64,000 bases of DNA from Branchiostoma lanceolatum (lineage: Eukaryota > Chordata > Leptocardii > Amphioxiformes > Branchiostomatidae): positions 6,798,501 through 6,862,500 of the forward strand of contig NC_089724.1 in the NCBI RefSeq assembly GCF_035083965.1, written 5' to 3'. The position numbers and the translations under genes were made by a program. Below the pieces are notes generated by a model. The model worked only from the letters and a program-made list of their open reading frames with translations, searched no databases and was not told where the DNA came from. Below, piece by piece: positions 1-9,563 of this stretch. The first letter of the stretch is position 1. Every line of letters starts with the position of its first letter.

Positions 1-76
1 CCATGTCCTTCTCTTTTACTCCTTAAGTACCTTAACTATCAAACTTTAAGTTAAAACATTTTTTATTCGTCCACAG

Positions 77-130
77 AATATGCTGAGTGATGACAACTTC
101 AGTCCATCATCTGGAAACTCTGATGCATGA
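77..130 (+). CDS. Terminal coding exon of an unidentified upstream gene
   Basis: A pyrimidine-rich stretch ending in CCACAG (to 76) precedes an open stretch that reads NMLSDDNFSPSSGNSDA and then TGA. The short acidic, serine-rich peptide looks like the C-terminal tail of a regulatory protein. It is too short to name a family. The rest of the gene lies outside the window. The reading frame is taken from the absence of other good options and from the long untranslated stretch with a polyadenylation signal that follows. Alternative: the whole segment could be non-coding 3' UTR. Confidence 0.4.
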   Translation, partial: NMLSDDNFSPSSGNSDA

Positions 131-2336
131 TGAGGTCATGAAGGCCTTGATCTCTACAGTAACATTATATCCTATATTATATAATCCAGAAATGCAGTCA
201 GCTCTTTACACTCTTATTTTGTAATAATGTTATGGTTGAAAGAATGCTCTCCGTATAATGTTTGCCAAATCTTGTGTACTTTAGGTAAACATTTTACTCA
301 CGAAAGATATCTGTAACTCTGTATTTAAGGCTGTCACAAAAATGCCTTCTTACAGCCAAGAAACATCTTTACTATAAAAACTAGGAGCCAGTCATCTACA
401 GGTATTCAGGTGTAATTCTACCATGACCAGGAAACAGGCACCAGCAGCTGCAATATTTGGGTCTAGCGCCTTTCTCTACAAGGCACAGTATGTCCAACCT
501 CTCAAGGCATGCAACTCTTCTTTAGTCCTCAAGGAATTGTTTTAACCTCTGCACATAATACGTTCTTGTATCTAACAGCTCATTCGCACACAGTACACAC
601 GTTACAGTATTATGTCTTTGTCAGGGTATTTGATATTTATGTATGTGTAACCTTTTTGTGTATATGTATAATGTATCTATAATATCTGTTATTAGAAGCC
701 TGGTCATGTGCAAGTGTTCTGCTGAAATGTTGATCACAGCTAACACAGTATTCGATAGATGCGTATGTACTAATTACTTCTAACAGCTACAATGCACCTG
801 TGCTGAAGAAAAGTCCTCACTCATTAGTTGCCCGTAGAACTAGTAACAGTTGGTAGCTGCTGCTACAGTGCAAGACAGCAATATGTGTGAAAGGTCACAT
901 TCAAAAAGCCAAGGTGACAACGTTTGCCAGCAGTCAAAGTGCATGACTTTTATACAAAAGCCACCATGTGCCTCACAACAAAGTGCTTATTAGATTAACC
1001 CCAAAATAAGACAGGAGCTAGTAGCTGAAAAAAATTGCAATAATGTAAATAGATGACCTGTCAAATTGTCAAGAATAGATGTCAGAGGTCAAAGATCGGG
1101 TCAAAGTCGACATAAGTGCCATACATTGTATGTCCTCCAAATTGAGAGCCACACTCTACAGTTTGTAGGATATTGTAGGTTTTTTTTAGAGTTTTTGTAA
1201 CCAGTGTTTGTTTATGAAAAGTGTACCTACTTCAGTGTATTTGTATAGCTTTAGTACTAACGATATTTGTCAGTTGATAATATGCCAGTGTTATAATCAA
1301 AGAAGAGGGGTTGCATATAGAAGCTTCTCGGACGCGCTCACACGTGGGCTAGGGCTATACAGTAATAGACGGTGTGTTAGAATTATACAGAATGTAGTTC
1401 AACAGCATAACGCAGTTCTATAGCATTGTCCATCGACAGTGAATCTTTCGGATTGGTGTCAAATAAGGTGTATGTAAACAAATGTTGTAAGACTATTATT
1501 ATTATTATAATTCGATATTACAGTAATGTTATGCATGCTCGGAGTGAGTACATTTGTAAAAGTTATGCAGTTATTTTGCATTCATTTTATCGAAGGAGTT
1601 AATGATATTTGTTAGTCGTTTTGTTACGGTCAGATTGTTGTACTAAGCAGACTTGTTCCTCACCAACAGCACAAGGGCTCACATGTGGGTTTATAACTAA
1701 CATAATCATGATTTGGACTGTACCACAATACTCTAGACGTCCCCTACTAGTGACAGGTGGATATGAAAATATAAAGAGGGGAGAGTGCCATTATTATTAG
1801 GCCAAGTGCCCCCCTCCCCACAACTCATGGTACAGGCACTGATCTTTCTTACATTTTTACCAGATGAAACTGCATGAATAATAGTGAAAATCTGTACAAT
1901 GAAAGACTTTGATGTTCAGAATGTACATTTGTAGTGAAACCTCCAACTAGACTTGTCTCTTGGCAGATGTTGCATGGCAGTTGGGCAGATTTTTCGATGT
2001 TCAGTATCATGAGTAGTTTAGAATTGCTTGGAAAATAGGCAAGAATTCTCTTTTTTCGTTAATCACAGTATGTATAAGTTATTTCTTCTATGTATGATAT
2101 CGTAAACATCAGAATGGTGATATGGTATCGTACTATTGAAACACTAGTGGCCCAGCATTTTATTAGATCGTGTACGAAAGGCATTTCAAAACCACAGTGG
2201 TAAGCAAACAGTCCGTTGTAACTATGGCGATAATCTACACAGTTCTAGAAGTTTTCTCACCATGTTTAATGCATTGCTAATCACTCTTTTTATCGAATAC
2301 TACATTAATAAAGTTTATTTTCTACTAGTATCATGG
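131..2336 (+). other. Probable 3' UTR of the upstream gene
   Basis: About 2.2 kb, A/T-rich, with no convincing coding exon on either strand. It follows the putative terminal exon and ends just after an AATAAA signal at 2307-2312. The short reading frames inside it have no family resemblance. Confidence 0.4.
2307..2312 (+). terminator. Polyadenylation signal AATAAA
   Basis: AATAAA sits 20-30 bases before a T-rich stretch at the end of the long untranslated region. No other AATAAA on the + strand fits the end of the upstream transcript as well. Confidence 0.45.
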
Positions 2337-2780
2337 TTGTCTGTCGTTATATACTCTGTTTACTATCCACACTAGACTGGGAATGTTGGACTCAAGCCAA
2401 TAGTGTCTTATTTATAGTAATTCAATCCCAGTGTCGCCTGCACTGTTGCCCTCTTATGGCACCCAGTATCTGATGTCTGTTACAGTAAGCATTACGGGAC
2501 TGTCCCATAGCTTCTCATAGTTCATGTCTTGAGCTTTACGCATATGTAGTCCCTGTTTTAGCGTGTGTTCGGTGCCTACGTTGCATGAGCCATGATGGTA
2601 TATCGATGATTTTGTTTGACAGGCAACGGTAGTGGTAAATCAACTAGCGTCAGCCTAGCCTGGTAACCCTACCATCGGGAGCTCCCCGGTATCTCTACGG
2701 CGCTGGGAGTGGTGTCCACCCGCCCAGACTGATTAGCTCGCTTGGGGTGAGTTTACGGGCTTAGCTTAATATGCGAGACT

Positions 2781-4268
2781 ATGCCAATCCCAATTGGGGA
2801 AAACGAGCACATGGGAAAAATGGAGCCGGACGTGACGATAATAGTTCAGGGTCAACATTTCCGTCTTCCCAAGAAAACGTTGATGGAACGGAGCGAGTAT
2901 TTCCGAGGCATGTTTGAGTCCGGGATGAAGGAATCTGGTCAGGATGTCATTGAAGTCCAAGGAATCTCATCAGCAACCTTCAGCATCTTGGCAGGGTTCA
3001 TGGCATCGTCTTACCTGGCTGTTGACGGAAGCAGTCTCGAAGATGTTATCGAAGGTATTGCCTTTCTTCAGATGCAAGACACTATACCTGCCTGTATAGA
3101 CTTTCTCAGAACGTACCTCTCTTTTGATAATTGTATGGAGGTTATTGCCATTGCTGAGAAGCACGCTTTTGAACAAATCGTAAACGCAGTGTACGACTAT
3201 ATGGGGAAGGACTATGTTGCGTTTTCGAGAACAGAAACGTTTCAGGCACTTGGAGACGAACAGAAAGAGCGTATCAGAGCTGTACGCTACCGAGGCCGTA
3301 AGCGTCTTGCCGTGACCAGGAAAGAAGGGTGTATTCCAGGGTCGGGGAAGAACGTCAGGGACCTGTTTTGCTACGAGAGGGAAGCCGAAAAATGGAAGTC
3401 ATTCACGCAGCTACCCGACTGTTCGAAGTTCACCATCAACTGCAGCACAGCAGTTGTGGACAACTATCTCTACATCATTGGCGTACTGAAACACAGAATC
3501 CGTAGCCACCAGCGCCCTAAGAGTCGCGAAGGACCAGGGTGTGTGTCAAGATTCTACTACGAGCCGGTAAATTACCAGTACAATCCCTTACTGAAAAAGT
3601 GGGAGAAACTCACTCCATTTGTCTGCGGGAGAAAACATTTCTCATTAGTTGCTTTTCGAGGTGGTCTGTTTGCCATCGGTGGAATCACTGCAGAGTCAAC
3701 TCTAGCTGATGGCAAGTTCTGCGAGTCTGTTGAACGGTTCGACATCTTTCCGGACAGGTGGTCCCACTGCTCACCCGTTCCGGTACAACGCTTCGAAGTT
3801 CGTGTATCTCCCTCCCGCGACAACCCCCCGACCACATCCGCAAAGGACATGATCTTCATTCTATTGACGTGCCATGGCGGAATTTTCCTCAAGCAGTACT
3901 GTCCGAAGAACGATACATGGACCGACGTGTCCCTTGGTCCCTTGCCGGGGAGAGTTCCATGCATCTACCGCATGTTCTCACACGACGACGACGTCTTCAT
4001 CCTCGGAGGCAATCCTACGATAGACCGCAGCATCATCGTCAGGTATGACCCGAAAGACAGGCAGTGGACGCCTCTACAACGGCCACCTCCTCTTAGGGTG
4101 GAGTATTTCAACGCGTTTGGTGTTGTTCTTGAAGGAAAGCTGTACACTGGAAGTGGTGAGACGAGACAGATGGACCGATATGACCTGGAGCAGCAGCAAT
4201 GGGAAGGGACTACTCCAGCTTCGATGCCTGCACTCGGGCCACTTGAGGCATTTACTATCCATCTGTAA
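2781..4268 (+). CDS. Intronless BTB-Kelch protein (KLHL42/KLHDC5-like), 495 aa
   Basis: Likely a substrate adaptor for a Cullin-3 ubiquitin ligase (family knowledge; not shown here). The BTB domain spans about residues 15-110, with the typical segment SEYFRGMFESGMKES at its core. A BACK-like helical part follows (about 112-165, DNCMEVIAIAEKHAF). Kelch repeats fill about 200-495 and show recurring YNPLLKKWEKL, LVAFRGGLFAIGG and YDPKDRQW blades. The DNYLYIIG and SLVAFRGGLFAIGG blades and the short BACK resemble KLHL42, and the length (495) fits that family. The start at 2781 gives the longest product; Met11 and Met14 are alternatives. The gene is one exon, whereas its tandem paralogue at 5647-7970 has two introns in the Kelch part, so it may be a retrocopy or have lost introns. 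A possible acceptor (TTTGACAG, about 2622) could join a 5' UTR exon. The stop is TAA at 4266-4268. Confidence 0.85.
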   Translation: MPIPIGENEHMGKMEPDVTIIVQGQHFRLPKKTLMERSEYFRGMFESGMKESGQDVIEVQGISSATFSILAGFMASSYLAVDGSSLEDVIEGIAFLQMQDTIPACIDFLRTYLSFDNCMEVIAIAEKHAFEQIVNAVYDYMGKDYVAFSRTETFQALGDEQKERIRAVRYRGRKRLAVTRKEGCIPGSGKNVRDLFCYEREAEKWKSFTQLPDCSKFTINCSTAVVDNYLYIIGVLKHRIRSHQRPKSREGPGCVSRFYYEPVNYQYNPLLKKWEKLTPFVCGRKHFSLVAFRGGLFAIGGITAESTLADGKFCESVERFDIFPDRWSHCSPVPVQRFEVRVSPSRDNPPTTSAKDMIFILLTCHGGIFLKQYCPKNDTWTDVSLGPLPGRVPCIYRMFSHDDDVFILGGNPTIDRSIIVRYDPKDRQWTPLQRPPPLRVEYFNAFGVVLEGKLYTGSGETRQMDRYDLEQQQWEGTTPASMPALGPLEAFTIHL

Positions 4269-4906
4269 AAGTATAGGAAATATTTGATATTCTTTACACG
4301 TGATTTATGGCATAAGAGTGGGTTTTATTCACATCGAAGCCTAGTTATATCTTTGCTGATGTAGCAAATGGATGTCTTGGTAGTAAATCAAACGAATATG
4401 TACATGTATATGTAGGTATTTTGTGCATGTGGCGAGGGCTGTTGATAAAATTGCAAGAGTCCATCATAAAAATTCACGTACAAATCACGTAAAAATAGTA
4501 TGTCTTGCTTCAGGGATGTTGACTCGTTTGATGCTTGGTATTAATTGACTATTCATAACTTTATTGCCAATCAATGACTATGCATGTTATACAGACAAGT
4601 TTGTCAACCTTGTACAGACAGTTGATGCTGTCAATCATAGCACAGTTGCAGATTTGTTGATGATAAAGCGAGTAACAAGGAGGTCGAAATAATGATGCAC
4701 ATCTGAGGAATTGTCCAGCAAACGAAATAAGCAGTCACAACAGATCCTTCACCAAAGAACGTGGCCAACGCAATCGACAGTGCGCGCAGTAGAAAAATCA
4801 ATTGCACATCACAGTTAATCCAGTCTTATAGGATTGTCTCTCTCGAGCTCTCTGCGCGATCACGAATACAGTTTCTATTTTGAGAAGTTGTTCTTGTGAC
4901 GGGGTC
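4269..4906. other. Intergenic / 3' UTR of the intronless BTB-Kelch gene
   Basis: No coding exon seen. The sequence is A/T-rich and becomes more CpG-rich toward 4900, next to the presumed promoter of the second Kelch gene. No clear AATAAA lies close to the 4268 stop. Confidence 0.5.
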
Positions 4907-4935
4907 AGATGGCGGACGTTCCTCACGTGACCTGG
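4907..4935 (+). promoter_or_regulatory. Putative promoter/first non-coding exon of the second BTB-Kelch gene
   Basis: AGATGGCGGAC (4907-4917) matches the YY1-type element often found at transcription starts. A perfect TCACGTGA E-box (4923-4930) follows, then a good donor GG|GTGAGT (exon end 4935). A matching acceptor, CATCACAG, ends at 5626, so a non-coding exon 1 joined to 5627 is plausible. Joined this way, the ATG at 4909 opens a short upstream frame whose TGA (5648-5650) overlaps the presumed main ATG (5647). No transcript evidence is available. Confidence 0.35.
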
Positions 4936-5646
4936 GTGAGTTTCATCGTAACAAAAATAGACCGTGTTGTGTTGGAATCGATGTTACCACAGATTATTGA
5001 TCCCTGAGAGCCAGGAGACCAACAGATAAGCTCGGAATCGGCAGGATTGCTGGAATAAAGGTAAGCCAGACCATTATTTCCTTACTGTGTCTTTTGTAGA
5101 ATCGTGGTAGTGTTCTTCTCAGCCATTTGCATAGTGGGGGTCTACTTGTCCCTCCCCAAACATGGCGGACGTGTGACTTATATGCCATCGTATGTTATGC
5201 TTTGGTGTCGAATTTGAGATCTTTTTGAAAGCTGTAAAGACGGACGAAACATACGATTACGAAAGAGCGTTTTAGGATAACATCACGTTTCACAATTTCG
5301 TTTTCTCATCATGTACAGCCGGTGGATGAAATAGCTCAGACAAGTGGGTAATACGTTTCAGCATATTGGAGCCATGACGGCATTCAGCTACGTAATGTAC
5401 CAATGTCAATGACTGTTAGCAATTGTAGACGCTATGTAGACAACGTGTAGCTTAGTTTCCCACATTGCAAGAGCACCGGCCTTGACGAATGTGTTTCATC
5501 ATGAGCTTCTTTGCAGTTTGGGGTCACCAACGTCATCGGGTCTTTGATCCAGTACGCTATTTATGGTACTCAATATATAAGAAGTAAGATAGACTTGTAT
5601 GAAACCAAGCGTTCTGCCCATCACAGGTTGGAGCGTCGCAAGTAAG

Positions 5647-7970
5647 ATGAAGCTGTCTCGGTTCCTGTGCTTCGGCGGCAGCAACCTCATCCTGCGGGAG
5701 AGGCTACGGCGCTATCTGGGGCCCATCTTTGACCCTGTTCGAGACAAGGTCACTCGGGTTTGCCAGACAACAGCCACCGTTACTATGGAGATCCTGTTAT
5801 GGACGTATGCCTACACACACGCACTGTTGTCCATCCTTCTGGTTTGGGACGTAACGCCTGCCATCACTGGCCGGAAGGCTTACGCTCCAAGCCCGCTGGA
5901 CCAGCGACGGAAGCCCCAAAGGAACTCAGATGTAGTCATTCTTGTAGATGAGTACGAGTTTGAATCGAACAAAGCTATTTTGTCGGAGAAAAGCGAGTAT
6001 TTTCGAGCGATGTTCGAATCTGGGATGAAAGAGTCCAATCAGAGGATTCTGACATTACACGGCGTCCCGGCGGCCATGTTCGACATCATCATTGACTGCG
6101 TTCACGGTTCTCCCCTCGCGGTAACGGAAGAGAACTTGGCGGACCTGGTGGCTGCTGCTTCCTTCCTCCAGATGCCCTGCGTCATCACGGGTTGCGTGTT
6201 CTTCTTACGCGCCAACATGGACGTGGACAACTGCACGGACGTCCTGGCTCTGGCCGAGATGTACGGAGTCCAGGAAATCATCGACGAAGTCTACAAGTTC
6301 ATGCGAGACAACTACATCGACTTCTGCAAAAGTGAGAGCTACCAACTTCTCAGTCCCGAGAAACGGGAATATTTGAAGACGCTGAGGAACGGCGGGAAAC
6401 AGTGCATCGGGATCATCAGCAAGGAGGGGGCCATGAGGGGGGTGCAGGTAGATCCAGATGATGTGAAGAAGCTACGTTACTACGACGATGAACAGGACAA
6501 GTGGAAACTGCTCGCTACTCTACCTGTGGAGGTGAGGCTCTTACACTATCTCCTGAACCTCAACCTTCTCCAGCAGGGTCGACCCTGCTCTTCTGACCCA
6601 CGTTTTTTAGCTATTGGTGACATCACCACCAAACAGCTTTCAGCCAATCAGAGGATTGCTCCAAGCTCCTCTTGTGGAAATCCGCAATGGTCGCTGGGAG
6701 CTACCAGACAATCAGGTTACGTCTTACATAGCTACTTTCAAAATAACGGCTGTTTGTGCAAAATAAGGATAGCTCATTGATTATATATGAGCAACTGTCA
6801 GTAACGTCACCAATAGTTAAAACCTTGGATCAGATGCAGAAGAGCAGGGTTGATGCTAGGAGGCTTTTTGCCGAGTGATTTAACCCTGCTGGAAGAGGGT
6901 GCTGAACGTTTACGTACGTACATCCGTTAAGTCATAACCACGTTGGAACTGTAACAGCTGCATAAATATCACTGTTTCTTGTAAATTTTTCCCAGGTTTC
7001 TCGATGGAACTGCAGCGTTGCAGTGATTGATAATTATCTGTACGTGGTCGGTGGGTTCAAGCCGCGCACAGGCGACAACAGCTTCCAGTACCTGCCAGGT
7101 GCCTACAGGTGAGTACCTAGCTATCAGGTGCACACCTGTTGGTACCCGACATATACCTGTCAGGTGCTAGCAGGTGAGTGCTTGTCTAATACTTACAGGC
7201 CTTTTTCTGAAAGCTTGTTGAAAGTCCCGTTGAAATAGATGAGATCTTGCCTCACGTACGTTTACCTGTTTTCCTTTTGCAGATACAACCCGTGTAAGAA
7301 CTCGTGGGAAGAGATCCGCGCCATGAGGAAGCGTCGCCGCCACTTCAGTCTCGTTCCGCTAGAGGGCGCGCTGTACGCTATCGGCGGCTGGTGGTTGGAC
7401 GCCTTCGCTCCGGACGCGCGTAGCCGCATGTTCGACTCCATCGAGAAGTACGATCCCGATTCCGACAGGTGGAGCATCGTGACCACCCTCCCCCTCCCCA
7501 GATATCGCGTGCACATGACGCTAACCCACGACAACCCCCTGGCTGTTACCTTTAACTCTTCCATCTTCATCCTCCTGGCCTATAGGGGCATCATTGTCAT
7601 GCACCAATACACCCCCTCTACGGACAAATGGAGGGAGGTGTGCGAAGTGCCGTTTCACAACGAGTTATACACCGTCTACACGATGATGTCACTCGACGAC
7701 GTCATCTACATCATAGGAGGAAACTTCGACGAAAATCTCGTGGTAAGTTACAGACCGGAGACTGACGAATGGACCAAGCTGAGCTCGGTAGAGAGAGTGG
7801 CTTATTTCAACGGGAGCGCCGCCTTGCGGGGGCGTAAGATCTACATCGGGACGGCGGAGGACCAGTCGCTGCAGGTGTATGATGTGGACACCAACACGTG
7901 GCAGCCGGTAGGGGGCGCAACTATGCCGTTCCTTGGCCCGCTGGTCGCCTTCACATTATCACTGGACTGA
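5647..7970 (+). CDS. BTB-Kelch protein with hydrophobic N-terminal extension, three coding exons, 561 aa
   Basis: Exons 5647-6531, 6996-7108 and 7283-7970. The junctions are GAG|gtgagg, cccag|GTT, CTACAG|gtgagt and ttgcag|ATAC, and the frame is continuous. The BTB domain begins near residue 93 and contains SEYFRAMFESGMKES. It shares this segment with the Kelch gene at 2781-4268, so the two are tandem paralogues. A BACK-like part follows (NCTDVLALAEMYGVQEI), then Kelch blades (DNYLYVVGGFKPR; LVPLEGALYAIGGWW; IYIIGGNFDENL). The closest recognised family is KLHL42-like, a putative Cullin-3 adaptor. Unusually, about 92 residues precede the BTB domain and contain a hydrophobic stretch (about 48-68, ILLWTYAYTHALLSILLVW) that could be a membrane anchor. 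Upstream Met (5599) and downstream Met47 (5785) are alternative starts; from Met47 the hydrophobic part would be at the very N terminus, like a signal anchor. The frame runs on into intron 1 up to 6780, but the spliced form restores the missing blade. Confidence 0.82.
6532..6995 (+). other. Intron 1 of the second BTB-Kelch gene, with short inverted repeat
   Basis: The intron holds two GC-rich segments, about 6558-6600 and 6838-6897, that match in opposite orientation (CCAGCAGGG and AACCCTGCTCTTCTG motifs). This suggests a small inverted-repeat insertion of about 340 bp. No coding content is seen beyond read-through of the upstream frame. Confidence 0.35.
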
Positions 7971-8052
7971 ACACGTTAGATGAACAGTGCGGAATCTAAG
8001 AGGTCTGGCATTATATCTAAAAAGCATGTCATGAGTGTTAAGTACAAAATGG

Positions 8053-8080
8053 AATAAAGGAGACCGATTCAAGCAATAAA
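8053..8080 (+). terminator. Polyadenylation signals of the second BTB-Kelch gene
   Basis: Two AATAAA hexamers (8053-8058 and 8075-8080) lie 83-110 bases after the TGA at 7968-7970. Confidence 0.6.
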
Positions 8081-8769
8081 AGAAAAAGAGTGAGCTGCAA
8101 GCACAAAAGTTTTGACTCACTGATCATCGTTCACACCATAATTTATTTATTTAAGATATATGAAAAAATCATGCACAATCACAATATGTTCTTGCCTCCC
8201 GTACATTGTTGCATAGAGGAGCATAAGAAACTTTTAAAAGTATCCATTTCCACCATTTCATATGATTTATATATGAATAATTATCTTAATTGCACTTAAT
8301 CTGTTGACTGCATGGTGACGACAGAATCCTTATTTTGTATATTGCTGTATGTTATATTGTTGAGGCCAAGCACTACTGCAATGAGTGTTGGAGCCTAGGT
8401 GCTATTCTCTATGAGTCAGCTCCCACAGTACACCCCAGACTAAACACACTTTGCTCCCAAAGTTGATCATTACCGTAAGATTATGGACGGAAGATAAAAC
8501 AAGACGCTTTCAATTAAGCAAGTCTTAAGCGACAAATTCAAATTAAAACAATCCACAAACCACGTAGTGATTTTCTTTGTAAAGGTATATTATGTATATA
8601 CCATGTACCAGTGCAAAATATCAAAACCGTACAATAAGTGAATAACTCTATTAGAGTTAGAGAGTTAGATCTAGAGACGTTCACCAAATATACATACCAT
8701 GTTGTTCCGGAAACAATCAGCATATTTGAAATACATGTACAATCTAATTTCACAGATGTTCTACCAGTC
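8081..8769. other. Convergent 3' ends: BTB-Kelch (+) and TIR gene copy A (-)
   Basis: No coding exon is seen. On the minus strand an AATAAA (complement of TTTATT at 8142-8147) is a candidate 3' end for copy A, about 620 bases beyond its stop codon. Confidence 0.45.
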
Positions 8770-9563
8770 TCATAATATTGAACACGTTTTGGACTTTTTC
8801 TTTTTCTTCCTTTTGTCAGTGTTATTTTCAGCGTGGTCCATGCTACCCGTTGTTGTCGGCTGCACGATTGACGGTGTGGACTTCACTGTATCTTCATGTT
8901 TGTTGTTGTCGACAGGGGGTTCTATGTGTGGTTTGTTCTCTATTTTGTCGTCTTCCCTTTCATCCTGGGGGTCACCTGACTCGTCTTCGTTTTTTGTTGT
9001 CTCTTCGTCACACTCCTAGGAATGAAGGAATGGTTAGGTGATTATTATGAGCTGGCTGCATTTTTCTGCTTGCTTCACAAATTTCTATCTATGAACACAC
9101 GTCACTTTTTATATCATCTCTATACCACCGCTAGAGATTCAGACCGAATATAATGTGACTTTCTCCCACAGTGTACCAAAAATTATGCATGCTTTGTAAA
9201 ACTGCACGATCATATTTATCTAAATTGTTAATTCTTTACAATTGTAGGGTCTAGATATGTTAGATACCGTTGTTTTGTAGCCTTGTCCGTTGGCTGCAGG
9301 ACAAAATAAAATGATCAATTACTTGATAATAATAATAATGAAGGTATGTTAACAAAGGTGAACAACGTAATGGTAAGGTTTTGTTTTAAGTCGTCTTTCT
9401 GTTAAATCCAAAGTCTTACCTTCTTTGTTGCAACCGCTTGTGTCGGAGTTTGTGCTCTCTTCTCTTCTGGTTTAGGACTGGGGCGCTCGGACTTCGGAGT
9501 TGGGGTAGCATGGCGGGAAACTTGCTGCATCAGTTCTTCGAATTTGTCGCCTCCCCAGTTGTT
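8770..9563 (-). CDS. Copy A exons 22-23: low-complexity tail with polybasic CaaX end
   Basis: Exon 22 (9420-9563) begins [16 protein letters not shown] and turns P/K/E-rich. Exon 23 (8770-9015) is acidic and T/N-rich, then ends [14 protein letters not shown] and TGA. The final CSIL with a lysine run upstream fits a geranylgeranylated CaaX box (Leu at the last place favours GGTase-I; family knowledge), as in Rho/Rap GTPases. The two exons are split by a 404-bp intron that copy B lacks, and exon 22 is separated from TIR2 by a 3.2-kb intron filled by a CACTA-like element. Confidence 0.8.

Noticed and set aside
4909..4935. Start of the second Kelch protein at the upstream ATG (MADVPHVTW)
   Set aside because: Joined to the next acceptor (5627) the frame stops at 5648-5650, so it can only be a short upstream frame.
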